This document shows positions 44,321 to 51,960 of a stretch of 64,000 nucleotides of DNA, piece after piece. The stretch's first letter is position 1; each line of letters opens with the position of its first letter. The position numbers and the translations under genes were made by a program. Under the pieces are notes generated by a model. That model made no database searches. It was not told the DNA's origin and saw nothing but the letters and a program-made list of their open reading frames with translations. The DNA is from Kitasatospora purpeofusca (GTDB lineage: Bacteria > Actinomycetota > Actinomycetes > Streptomycetales > Streptomycetaceae): contig NZ_JODS01000004.1 of assembly GCF_000718025.1 (NCBI RefSeq), positions 186,001 through 250,000 on the forward strand, given 5' to 3'.

Positions 44321-44350
44321 ACCGACGGCCGCCGGGCGGCGGCCGTCGGT
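44321..44350. terminator. Hairpin between sigH and a convergent gene
   Basis: Arms accgacggccgcc (44321-44333) and complement (44338-44350), loop gggc, 16 nt after the sigH stop and 37 nt from the end of the minus-strand gene at 44387. Confidence 0.8.
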
Positions 44351-44386
44351 CGGATGCGGTACCGGAAAGGCGGCGGCCCTCCGCGC

Positions 44387-44815
44387 TCAGCCCTCGTGCG
44401 GAGCGTAGAGGGCCGCCGTCGACTTCGGGCTGAGCAGCGCGCAGATGCCGGCCAGGCCGAGCAGGCCGACGCCCACCCCGACGGCGGCCATCGTGCCGCC
44501 GCTCTGCCACATGTAGTAGGCCACCGGCAGGCAGATCGAGTTGGTCAGCACGGCCGGGCTGCGGCCCCAGCGGCGGCCCTGGAGCAGCGCCCGGGCGGCG
44601 AGCAGCGGCAGCACGCCGAGCAGCACGATCACCAGGCCGCCGAACTCGTTCAGGGCGAGCTGCTTGGACTGGCCGGACAGGGCGGCGACCATGTCCCAGA
44701 CGCCCACGACGGCCAGCGCGGCGCCCGCGACGGCCGTGATGGCGGCGCCCACGGTGAGGGCGGTCGGACGGCCGGCACCGGGCGCGGGTACGGGTGCGGA
44801 GGATTCTGCGGTCAC
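44387..44815 (-). CDS. Integral membrane protein with four helices
   Basis: The protein has 142 residues. Four hydrophobic segments are at about 20-42, 58-80, 90-108 and 112-130 (for example VGVGVGLLGLAGICALLS). No charged catalytic residues or known motif are seen. It lies between sigH and the diacylglycerol-kinase-like gene, from memory the place of a conserved streptomycete membrane protein (SCO5242/5241 area). It is divergent from the lipid kinase gene, the two starts being 50 nt apart. Function unknown. Confidence 0.8.
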   Translation of the reverse strand: MTAESSAPVPAPGAGRPTALTVGAAITAVAGAALAVVGVWDMVAALSGQSKQLALNEFGGLVIVLLGVLPLLAARALLQGRRWGRSPAVLTNSICLPVAYYMWQSGGTMAAVGVGVGLLGLAGICALLSPKSTAALYAPHEG

Positions 44816-44865
44816 TCCAGCAGGGTAGCCGCCAGGAGGTCCGTACCGACCCGTAGGCTGAGCAC

Positions 44866-45837
44866 ATGCGCGCTCTCCTGGTCGTCAACCCGAAAGCGAC
44901 CACCACCAGCGGCCGCACCAGGGACGTCCTGATCCACGCCCTGCGCAGCGACCTCAAGCTGGAGGTGGCGCAGACCCAGTACCGCGGCCACGCGCGCGAC
45001 CTGGCCCGCGAGGCGGTCGAGGACGGCACGGTCGACCTGGTGGTGGCCCTGGGCGGCGACGGCACCGTCAACGAGGCGGTCAACGGCCTGCTCTCGCACG
45101 GCCCGGGCGAGAAGGTCCCCCGGCTGGCCGTGGTCCCGGGCGGTTCGACCAACGTGTTCGCCCGCGCGCTGGGCCTGCCGAACGACCCGGTGGAGGCGAC
45201 CGGCGCGCTGCTGAACGCCCTGGAGGGCCGGCGGGAGCGCCCGATCGGTCTGGGCAAGGCGATGACCGAGGGGCTGCCGGACCGCTGGTTCACCTTCACC
45301 GCCGGGCTCGGCTTCGACGCCGGAGTGGTCGGCCGGGTCGAGGAGCAGCGCCGGGCGGGGCGCAAGTCCACCCACGCGCTCTATGTCACCCAGGCGCTCC
45401 GCCACTTCGTCACCCAGCGTGAGCAGCGCAGATCAGGCCCGGTTTCCCTGGAACTGGCGGGCCACGGGCCGGTGCCCGGCCTGGCGCTGGCGATAGTCAG
45501 CAACACCTCGCCCTGGACGTTCCTGGGCAACCGCCCGGTCTACCCCTCGCCGCTGGCCTCCTTCGACGCGGACCTCGATGTCTTCGGCATCACCCGGATG
45601 ACGGCGTTCGGCACTGCTCGAACGGTCCGTCAGATCCTGCGGTCGCACGGGCCTTCGAGCGACGGCGCCGCATCACCGGGCCCCTCCGGCAAGCACGTCG
45701 TCTCCTATCACGACGTCCGTCACTTCACCTTGGTTTCGGAGGAACCGGCCCCGTTCCAGGTCGACGGGGACCACCTTGGGTCCAGGAGTCGCGTCAGTTT
45801 CACAGGCGTACGGCGGGCACTGCGTGTGATTGTGTGA
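44866..45837 (+). CDS. Diacylglycerol kinase-family protein
   Basis: The protein has 323 residues from ATG 44866. The DAGK catalytic domain shows ALLVVNPKATTTSGRTRD at the N-terminus, GGDGTVNEAVNGLL (63-76), VVPGGSTNVFARALGLP and FTFTAGLGFDAGVVG, all expected for the nucleotide and metal site. The C-terminal beta domain includes VSYHDVRHFTLV and QVDGDHLG. It should phosphorylate diacylglycerol or a related lipid (or sphingosine-like) at the membrane. It stands alone upstream of wblE. The lipid substrate is not determined. Confidence 0.9.
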   Translation: MRALLVVNPKATTTSGRTRDVLIHALRSDLKLEVAQTQYRGHARDLAREAVEDGTVDLVVALGGDGTVNEAVNGLLSHGPGEKVPRLAVVPGGSTNVFARALGLPNDPVEATGALLNALEGRRERPIGLGKAMTEGLPDRWFTFTAGLGFDAGVVGRVEEQRRAGRKSTHALYVTQALRHFVTQREQRRSGPVSLELAGHGPVPGLALAIVSNTSPWTFLGNRPVYPSPLASFDADLDVFGITRMTAFGTARTVRQILRSHGPSSDGAASPGPSGKHVVSYHDVRHFTLVSEEPAPFQVDGDHLGSRSRVSFTGVRRALRVIV

Positions 45838-46207
45838 CTAGAAGGGCCCTTCACCCTTCTTCTCGAACGCACAAGCCCCCTTCACTCCATAGAAGTACTG
45901 GCTGTGAGCTAGGCGACACCGAAGAATCAAAAATTCCTCCCTGAAGGGGGTTGTATCCGGGCCCGAGGTTTGCGAACCTCTACATGGCGATCGGGACGCA
46001 TCGCAGCGACGGCAACCTCAGAACCTGTTGGGTGCCGACCGCGGGGTGTCCCTCGAATCGCCGAATCCCTCCCCAGCACAGACCTCCCGGGCCCGATGGG
46101 CCTTTGGTCTCTTTTGTTGTTGCGGGATTCGTGAAAGCGTTCACATTCACAAAGACCATCGATGTGCCGTGCGGGTGACCCCCGTCGGCAGGAGGAGTTG
46201 GACGACC
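45838..46207 (+). promoter_or_regulatory. Long wblE leader region
   Basis: This 370-nt gap separates the lipid kinase from wblE and has lower GC than its surroundings. It contains a short hairpin gaagggcccttc near 45841-45852 (likely terminator of the kinase gene), a patch gaatcaaaaattcctccctg near 45925, and the CRP-like site at 46130-46145. One or more promoters of wblE lie here; the leader is unusually long for an 83-residue protein. Confidence 0.55.
46130..46145. promoter_or_regulatory. CRP-type operator upstream of wblE
   Basis: CGTGA-AAGCGT-TCACA matches the CRP/FNR consensus TGTGA-N6-TCACA at 9 of 10 positions. It lies 63 nt upstream of the wblE start codon. The mycobacterial orthologue whiB1 is controlled by CRP, which supports the reading. 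Confidence 0.7.
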
Positions 46208-46459
46208 ATGGACTGGCGCCACCGCGCTGTCTGCCGCGAAGAGGACCCGGAGCTGTTCTTCCCGATCGGGAACACCGGTCCTGCTCTGCTGCAGATCGAG
46301 GAAGCCAAGGCCGTGTGCCGCCGCTGTCCGGTCATGGAGCAGTGCCTCCAGTGGGCCCTCGAGACCGGCCAGGACGCCGGCGTCTGGGGCGGCATGAGCG
46401 AGGACGAGCGTCGTGCGATGAAGCGTCGCGCCGCCCGCAACCGCGCCCGTACGGCCTGA
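46208..46459 (+). CDS. wblE: WhiB-family iron-sulfur regulator, WblE/WhiB1 type
   Basis: The protein has 83 residues from ATG 46208 (ggaggag upstream). Cysteines 9, 37, 40 and 46 (C-x27-C-x2-C-x5-C) would bind a 4Fe-4S cluster, and GVWGGMSEDERRAMKRRAAR is the WhiB turn and basic DNA-binding tail. WblE is the streptomycete WhiB1 counterpart. WhiB proteins bind the primary sigma factor region 4 and adjust transcription with redox or nitric oxide signals. It is flanked by a CRP-like site and a small-RNA locus. Confidence 0.94.
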   Translation: MDWRHRAVCREEDPELFFPIGNTGPALLQIEEAKAVCRRCPVMEQCLQWALETGQDAGVWGGMSEDERRAMKRRAARNRARTA

Positions 46460-46644
46460 CCCGCACCGCCTGATCACACGCCGTAGTACCAGCAGTAACC
46501 ACCGCACCGATCAACACATGATCAAAGGCTTCGCCTGCACTTCCTGGTGAAGCCTTCCGTACAAAGGGCCTTGCCCGAAAAGGTCCCGCGACACTTGCCC
46601 GCCCAGCCACTTGATACTGTTCACTTAGAGCAATATTGTGGAGC

Positions 46645-46785
46645 TGTGGCGCTCACCGTGTGCAACGCACCGGCGAGTGGCGCACCACTAGAGCCCCCGT
46701 TCCGGCCGACTCCCCCCGACGGCCGGAACGGGTTGAGAGGCCCTGTCGACCCACCCCCCCCGGTCGACAGGGCCTCGTTTTTGTC
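46645..46785 (+). ncRNA. scr5239: Small RNA, likely scr5239 homologue
   Basis: A promoter with -35 TTGATA (46611-46616), a 17-nt spacer and -10 TATTGT (46634-46639) is followed by an RNA start near 46645. A hairpin lies at 46697-46731 (ccgttccggcc arms). A strong rho-independent terminator, arms 46737-46751 and 46762-46776, is followed by gttttt. The product is about 140 nt and holds no convincing ORF. In S. coelicolor, scr5239, a conserved 159-nt RNA that represses agarase and metE, is encoded in this place between wblE and the sensor kinase. Homology is inferred from position and structure. Confidence 0.75.
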
Positions 46786-46900
46786 TTCGCCGTCCCCGCA
46801 CCGCGGGCGGTGGCGCAGTGGACGGTGGTGAAGGAGCGGGCCACCGGCGCCCACGCCGAGTCGCACGCTCCCCCCGCACCCCTCTACGCCTCGGCGCAGC

Positions 46901-48421
46901 TCAGCGCACCGGGATCTCCAGCACCACCTTGGTACCGCCGTTCGGCCCCGCCACCATGTCGAAGGTGCCGCCCAGCTCCCCGGTGGCCAGCGTCCGGACG
47001 ATCTGCAGCCCGAGGTTGCCCGCCTGCTGCGGGTCGAAGCCCTCCGGCATGCCCTTGCCGTCGTCCTGCACGGTGATCAGCAGGTACTCCTCCGGCCGCG
47101 CCCCGCCGTTCCAACTGTCCGACCAGCCCATCCCGGTGGCCGGCGCCCGGCCGCGCAGCGCGCTGACCTCCAGGTTGCCGGAGGCGCTCGGCCCGAAGGC
47201 GTGCTCCAGCGCGTTCTGCAGCAGCTCTGTGAGCACCATCGCCAGCGGGGTGGCCACCTCGGCCGAGAGGATGCCGAAACTGCCGCTGCGCCGGGTCGCC
47301 ACCCGGCCGTCCTGGGACAGCTCCACCACCATGGCCAGCACCCGGTCGGCGATCTCGTCGAAGGCCACCTTCTCGTCCAGCGCCTGGGACAGCGTCTCGT
47401 GCACGATCGCGATCGAGCCGACCCGGCGGACCGCCTCGTCCAGGGCGGCCCGGCCGGCGTCCGAGTCCATCCGGCGGGACTGCAGCCGCAGCAGCGCGGC
47501 GACCGTCTGCAGGTTGTTCTTCACCCGGTGGTGGATCTCCCGGATGGTGGCGTCCTTGGTCATCAGTTCGCGGTCGCGGCGGCGCAGTTCGGTGACGTCC
47601 CGGCAGAGCACCAGCGAGCCCGTCAGGGTGCCCTTGGGCTTGAGCGGGATGGCCCGCAGGGTCACCACCCCGCCCTGGACCTCCACCTCGGTCTGCCGGG
47701 GTGCCCAGCCGCTCGCCAGCTTGACCAGCGCCTCGTGCACGGCCGCCCGGGAGGGCGGCACCAGTTCGGCGGTCGCCCGGCCCAGGTGGCTGCCGACCAG
47801 GTCGGTGGTGAGGCCGAGCCGGTGGTAGGCGGAGAGCGCGTTGGGGCTGGCGTAGGTGACCACGCCGTCCGCGTCGAGCCGGATCAGGCCGTCGCCGACC
47901 CGGGGCGCGGCGTCCATGTCGGTCTGCTCCACCCCGGGGTAGGGGAAGGTGCCGGCGGCGATCATCTGGGCCAGGTCGGAGGCGCTCTGCAGATAGGTGA
48001 GCTCCAGCCGGCTGGGGGTGCGGACGGTCAGCAGGTTGGTGTTGCGGGCGATCACCCCGAGCACCTTGCCCTCGCGCCGCACCGGGATCGACTCGACCCG
48101 GACCGGCACCTCCTCGCGCCACTCCGGATCGCCCTCGCGCACGATCCGACCCTCGTCGTAGGCGGCGTCCAGCAGGGGGCGGCGGCCGCGCGGGACGAGG
48201 TGGCCGACCATGTCGTCCTGGTAGGAGGTCGGGCCGGTGTTGGGCCGCATCTGGGCGACCGAGACGTACCGGATGCCGTCCCAGGTGGGGATCCACAGGA
48301 CCAGGTCGGCGAAGGACAGGTCGGAGAGCAGCTGCCACTCCGAGACCAGCATGTGCAGCCACTCCACATCGGCACCGGTCAGGGTGGTGTGGCGGCGGAC
48401 GAGTTCGTTCAGCGAGGGCAC
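46901..48421 (-). CDS. Cytoplasmic sensor histidine kinase, PdtaS type
   Basis: The protein has 506 residues from GTG 48421-48419. The in-frame region further upstream crosses operator and repeat DNA and is rejected. Order: GAF_PdtaS domain (1-155, LVSEWQLLSDLSFADLVLW), a PAS domain (170-280, LIRLDADGVVTYASPNALSA) and the HisKA_2/HATPase module with EIHHRVKNNLQTVAALLR (phosphoacceptor His298) and LTELLQNALEHAFG. No membrane helix is present. The mycobacterial orthologue signals to the antiterminator PdtaR and senses metals or nitric oxide. No partner lies beside it. Two DasR-like sites lie 78-134 nt upstream of the start. Confidence 0.9.
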   Translation of the reverse strand: MPSLNELVRRHTTLTGADVEWLHMLVSEWQLLSDLSFADLVLWIPTWDGIRYVSVAQMRPNTGPTSYQDDMVGHLVPRGRRPLLDAAYDEGRIVREGDPEWREEVPVRVESIPVRREGKVLGVIARNTNLLTVRTPSRLELTYLQSASDLAQMIAAGTFPYPGVEQTDMDAAPRVGDGLIRLDADGVVTYASPNALSAYHRLGLTTDLVGSHLGRATAELVPPSRAAVHEALVKLASGWAPRQTEVEVQGGVVTLRAIPLKPKGTLTGSLVLCRDVTELRRRDRELMTKDATIREIHHRVKNNLQTVAALLRLQSRRMDSDAGRAALDEAVRRVGSIAIVHETLSQALDEKVAFDEIADRVLAMVVELSQDGRVATRRSGSFGILSAEVATPLAMVLTELLQNALEHAFGPSASGNLEVSALRGRAPATGMGWSDSWNGGARPEEYLLITVQDDGKGMPEGFDPQQAGNLGLQIVRTLATGELGGTFDMVAGPNGGTKVVLEIPVR

Positions 48422-48498
48422 AGGCTGAGCGTAGCTCCAGGGGCGCGCGGACGGCCCGGGCCCACCCCCGACCGGCGGGCGCCGGGACCGCTCCCCCA

Positions 48499-48555
48499 AG
48501 TTGTCCAGACCAATTTTCGGGTCGGCCTGGACAAGCCAGATTGGTCTAGTCCACA
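48499..48555. promoter_or_regulatory. Two DasR-type operator (dre) sites upstream of the sensor kinase
   Basis: ATTGGTCTAGTCCACA at 48540-48555 is a close match to the dre consensus ACTGGTCTAGACCACT, and AGTTGTCCAGACCAAT at 48499-48514 is a weaker one. They lie 41 bp apart (centre to centre) and read onto the kinase (minus) or into the non-coding 48560-48915 region (plus). Confidence 0.75.
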
Positions 48556-48701
48556 ATGAAAGGGCACCAAGGAGAGGCCCACCGCGCAACTGCCCTGACC
48601 GCGCGAGGCCCCTTCTCGGTCGGACGCCGCCGAGCGAGGACCCCGCACAGTTCTCGGTCATACACGGCGCCCGACGACAGCTCCGGGCTGCGGTGCCGCA
48701 T

Positions 48702-48844
48702 GGGTTGAGGGTCCCGTGTCGGCGCCGTGGCCCGTAGTGCTTTCCAGGCCCGGGCTGCGGTGCCATGGGCCCCTCCTGCCCGTTGGCGGGCAAGGAGGGA
48801 GGGTTGAGGGTCCCGTGTCGGCGCCGTGGCCCGTAGTGCTTTCC
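48702..48844. repeat. Identical 44-bp direct repeats, 99 bp apart
   Basis: Copies 48702-48745 and 48801-48844 are the same at all 44 positions and begin gggttgagggtcccgtgtcg. A shared ccgggctgcggtgcc phrase occurs before and within the spacer. The spacer contains a hairpin-like tcctgcccgttggcgggcaagga. No gene covers this stretch; it lies between the dre sites and the terminator at 48872. Confidence 0.85.
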
Positions 48845-48871
48845 GGACTTCCCTCGCCCCGAGGCGTGGAA

Positions 48872-48914
48872 CGCCGAGACCCCCGTCCACAGGCTGTGGA
48901 CGGGGGTCTCGGCG
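48872..48914. terminator. 20-bp hairpin with T run on the plus side
   Basis: Perfect arms 48872-48891 and 48895-48914 (cgccgagacccccgtccaca and complement), followed by tttt on the plus strand. It ends the minus-strand SIS gene (stop 48924) and also any plus-strand transcript from the 48560-48870 region. Confidence 0.85.
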
Positions 48915-48923
48915 TTTTCCGCG

Positions 48924-49976
48924 TCAGTGGGTCTCGGTGACCTTGGCGAGGGCGCGGGGGGCGTCCGGGTCCTGGCCGCGGGCGATGGTGACCTCGTAGG
49001 CCAGCAGCTGCAGCGGCAGGATCTCCAGGATCGGCTGCACCTCCTCCGGCACGCCGGCCGGCAGCGCGAAGCCCGCCGAGGCGGACTCGACCTGCGCCTG
49101 CTGGCCCACCACGACCAGGTCCGCGCCACGGCCGCGCAGGCGGTCCAGCACCGGCTGCAGGGCCTCGCCGCCCTTGCCGTCCGGGACGATCGCGATGACC
49201 GGGGAGACGTTGTCGACCATGGCCAGCGGGCCGTGCAGCAGGTCGGCGCCGGAGAACGGGGAGGCCGGGATGTAGGTGGTCTCCATGAGCTTCAGCGCCG
49301 CCTCGCGGGCGGTCGGGTAGCCGTAGCCGCGCGAGGTGATGACCAGGCGCTGGGCGAAGCGGTAGCGCTCGGCCAGGGCCTTGACCTCGTCCTGGCGGGC
49401 CAGGATCCCGGCGGCCAGCTCCGGCAGGTCCTTGGCGGCCGCGCCGTCGCCGCCGCGCAGGCCCTCGATCAGCAGGTAGAGGGCGAGCAGCTCGGCGGTG
49501 TAGGTCTTGGTGGCCGGCAGCGCCTTCTCCGGGCCCGCCAGCACGTCGATGTGGAACTCGGAGACCTCGGCCAGCGGCGAACCCGCGTTGTTGGTGACGG
49601 CCAGGGTGATGGCCCCGGCCTCGCGGGCCGCCTTGGTGGAGGCGACCAGGTCGGGCGAGCCGCCCGACTGGCTGACGGTGATCACCAGCACGTCGGTGAG
49701 GTCCGGCTGGGCCCCGTACGCGGTGGTGGTGGACATCGAGGTGAGACCGGCCGGCTTGCCGAGCAGGATCTCGATCAGGTACTTGGCGTACAGCGCCGCA
49801 TTGTCCGAGGTGCCGCGCCCGGTCAGCAGGACGAAGCGCGGCTTGCGGGCGGCGATCTGCCCGGCGATCTCGAAGATCTTGGGGGCGCCCTCGTCGAGGA
49901 TGCGCTGCAGGACGGCCGGCTGCTCGGCCATCTCCGCCGCCATGATCCGGCCAGGGACGGTCTGCGTGTCGGACAT
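48924..49976 (-). CDS. SIS-domain aminosugar-phosphate isomerase/deaminase-like protein
   Basis: The protein has 350 residues from ATG 49976-49974 with a cggagg site. Two SIS domains occur: FVLLTGRGTSDNAALYAKYL with VITVSQSGGSPDLVASTK, and VITSRGYGYPTAREAALKL with GADLLHGPLAMVD, as in the isomerase half of GlmS. It lacks the glutamine amidotransferase domain, so ammonia-producing conversion of an aminosugar phosphate is likelier than synthesis. It lies at the end of the das region. S. coelicolor has a different (NagB-fold) deaminase gene at this place, from memory. The exact reaction is not proven. Confidence 0.85.
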   Translation of the reverse strand: MSDTQTVPGRIMAAEMAEQPAVLQRILDEGAPKIFEIAGQIAARKPRFVLLTGRGTSDNAALYAKYLIEILLGKPAGLTSMSTTTAYGAQPDLTDVLVITVSQSGGSPDLVASTKAAREAGAITLAVTNNAGSPLAEVSEFHIDVLAGPEKALPATKTYTAELLALYLLIEGLRGGDGAAAKDLPELAAGILARQDEVKALAERYRFAQRLVITSRGYGYPTAREAALKLMETTYIPASPFSGADLLHGPLAMVDNVSPVIAIVPDGKGGEALQPVLDRLRGRGADLVVVGQQAQVESASAGFALPAGVPEEVQPILEILPLQLLAYEVTIARGQDPDAPRALAKVTETH

Positions 49977-50169
49977 CGTGGGGTGCCTCCGATGAGATGG
50001 TTCCACCCCGCCCGGGCGGGAATGCCCGGCGGGGACCTCTACGGCGGCGAGTCCGCACACTCGCTCCGGTGTTTGCTGCGGCAATCCTACGGGGGCCGCC
50101 CGGGTGCGGCACATCCGAGGACGTGGTCGCGCCCGGTCGGGCGGCCGCCGGGGGTGCCCCCGGGAGGGC

Positions 50170-50202
50170 GGAGCCCCTCCCGGCGGTGCGGGGAGGGGCT
50201 CC
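50170..50202. terminator. Hairpin between the binding protein and the SIS gene
   Basis: Arms ggagcccctccc (50170-50181) and complement (50191-50202), 21 nt past the stop of the minus-strand binding protein. It makes the SIS gene at least partly independent in transcription. Confidence 0.7.
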
Positions 50203-50222
50203 GGATCCGGGGCGGCGACCGC

Positions 50223-51533
50223 TCAGCCGGCCTTGTTGATCAGCTGGTCGATGGCGGCGTCCGCCTCCTTGGTGGCCTGGTCCACCGGCTTGCCCTTGAG
50301 GATGGCGGTCAGCATGTCCGGCAGGATCTTCTGCTTCTCCACCAGGCCCCAGCCGGGCGCCAGCGGGGTGAACCAGGCGTCCGGCACCGCGTTGGCCGCG
50401 GCGGCGGTGGCGGGCTTGCTCTTCAGCGGGTTCAGCTGGGTGAGGTTGTTCGGCAGGATGTCCTTGTCCGCCAGCGCCTGCTCGGACTTGGTGCTGGTGA
50501 ACATCCGGACCCAGTCGGTGGCCAGGGCCGCGGCCGGCGACTTCGCGGTGACGGCGAGCGCCGAGCCGCCGATGAAGGTCGGCAGCGGCTTGCCACCCGG
50601 GCCGGGCATCGTGGCCACCTTGACGGCGTCCTTGAGGCTCGGGTCGCCGGTGACCGGGGCGGCGACGCTGGCGGCCTCGTAGCCGTTGCCGTAGAAGGCC
50701 GCCGCGTGGCCGCGGGCCATCGCCTCGTACTGGTTCTGCTCGTTGAGCGTCAGATCGCCCTTGTTGTACTTGCGCACCAGGTCGACGAAGTGGTTGATGC
50801 CCTGCTGCGACTTGGGGTCGCTCAGGGTGCCGTGCCAGGTGCCGCCGCTGTCGAAGCGGGCGATGGCGCCGCCGTACGCGGAGACGTAGCTCATCGCGGC
50901 GTACCAGTACGGGCCGGGCAGGTAGAGCGGGGAGTAGGTGCGGTCCGCCTTGTTCTTGTCGGCGATCCGGTCCAGGGCCGTGCGCAGCTCTTCCTCGGTC
51001 TTCGGGAAGTCGGCGCTGCCCGTCGCCTGCTGGAGGGCCGCCGAGTTGTAGATCGCGACCCGGGCGCCCGCGTAGTAGGGCACGCACCAGAGCTTGTCCT
51101 GGTAGGTGCAGGTGTTGGCGAGCGCCTTGATCCAGCTGTCCGCGTTGTCGAAGGTGTTCCGCTCGACCGGCGCCAGCGCGCCGGAGAGCACGTACTTCAT
51201 GGTCTCGGTGTTGCCGAGCTCGACCACGTCCGGGGCGGTGCCGTCGCCGAGCGCCTTGTCGAGCTTGGCGACCTTGTCGGCCCAACCCTGGTAGGCCAGC
51301 CGCAGGGTGACCTTCGGGTACTTGGCCGCGAACTCGTCGTTGACCCGCTGGACGAGGTCGGGCCAGCTCTTCTGGGCATCGTCCATCAGCCAGACCGTGA
51401 CGGTGCCGGTGGCGGACTGCGGGTCCGCCGAGGCCGACTTGCCACCGGAGGCCGGACCGCCCGACGAACAGGCCGTCAGACCCGCGGCCAGCGCCATGAT
51501 GCCGACCGACGCCATGAACCGACGCTTTCCCAC
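50223..51533 (-). CDS. Sugar-binding lipoprotein (SBP_bac_1), second one in the das region
   Basis: The protein has 436 residues from GTG 51533-51531 after cggagga. The lipobox GLTAC gives Cys22. The family-1 binding-protein fold is seen: VTVWLMDDAQKSWPDLVQRV, FAAKYPKVTLRLAYQGWADK, VELGNTETMKYVLSGALAPV and YEAASVAAPVTGDPSL. This pattern (WxDK, ELGNTE) resembles DasA, but no permease genes accompany it. A DasR-type site at 51678-51693 lies upstream. It may feed the DasBC permeases with another chito-oligomer or use permeases elsewhere. Confidence 0.88.
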   Translation of the reverse strand: MGKRRFMASVGIMALAAGLTACSSGGPASGGKSASADPQSATGTVTVWLMDDAQKSWPDLVQRVNDEFAAKYPKVTLRLAYQGWADKVAKLDKALGDGTAPDVVELGNTETMKYVLSGALAPVERNTFDNADSWIKALANTCTYQDKLWCVPYYAGARVAIYNSAALQQATGSADFPKTEEELRTALDRIADKNKADRTYSPLYLPGPYWYAAMSYVSAYGGAIARFDSGGTWHGTLSDPKSQQGINHFVDLVRKYNKGDLTLNEQNQYEAMARGHAAAFYGNGYEAASVAAPVTGDPSLKDAVKVATMPGPGGKPLPTFIGGSALAVTAKSPAAALATDWVRMFTSTKSEQALADKDILPNNLTQLNPLKSKPATAAAANAVPDAWFTPLAPGWGLVEKQKILPDMLTAILKGKPVDQATKEADAAIDQLINKAG

Positions 51534-51677
51534 GCCATCCTCCGAGGTGTTTGAGCTGTGCCCGCCGGCTGCGTGCTGGCGCCCGACGGGACGGTGTCCG
51601 GGGAGGGCGGCGAAGAGCTTCGGGGTGGGCCAATACCACATCCGGGGAAATTGAAATTCGAACCGGATGGACTGGAG

Positions 51678-51693
51678 CCTGGCCTAGACCACT
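51678..51693. promoter_or_regulatory. DasR operator (dre) upstream of the extra binding protein
   Basis: CCTGGCCTAGACCACT differs from ACTGGTCTAGACCACT at two positions. It lies 145 nt upstream of the lipoprotein start. The rest of the 51534-51960 gap holds an AT-rich patch with repeated CTTAAG (51788-51806). Confidence 0.8.
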
Positions 51694-51876
51694 GCTGGTG
51701 TCAACGCCAAATGGCCTGGCAGGAAGGGCCGTTGCAGACCTGTTGTCTCCCGTGGGCGATCAGTCGCGCCACGGTCACCCTAAGTAGAACTTAAGGGTGC
51801 CTTAAGACGGATTTGAGGGAACACCGTCAGGTTGTTCGAATCGGCAGGTCACACGGCCCGCCGCGCCCCGGGGACG

Positions 51877-51919
51877 CCGACGGGCCCGCCGTGCGCCATG
51901 CGCACGACGGGCCCGTCGG
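51877..51919. terminator. Hairpin terminator after dasD
   Basis: Arms 51877-51895 and 51901-51919 pair over 18 of 19 positions (ccgacgggcccgccgtgcg). It is 42 nt past the dasD stop (minus strand). Confidence 0.75.
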
Positions 51920-51960
51920 AGGGGGACTCGCGGTCCCCCGGGTCACGGTCCGACCGGGAG

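Noticed and set aside
48556..48710. Short plus-strand ORF of about 50 codons just after the dre sites (starts MKGHQGEAHR).
   Set aside because: No ribosome site and an arginine-rich, non-biased composition; more likely non-coding.
48422..49129. N-terminal extension of the sensor kinase to 742 residues.
   Set aside because: It would cross dre sites, the 44-bp direct repeats and the terminator of the SIS gene; the GAF domain starts just after the GTG at 48421.
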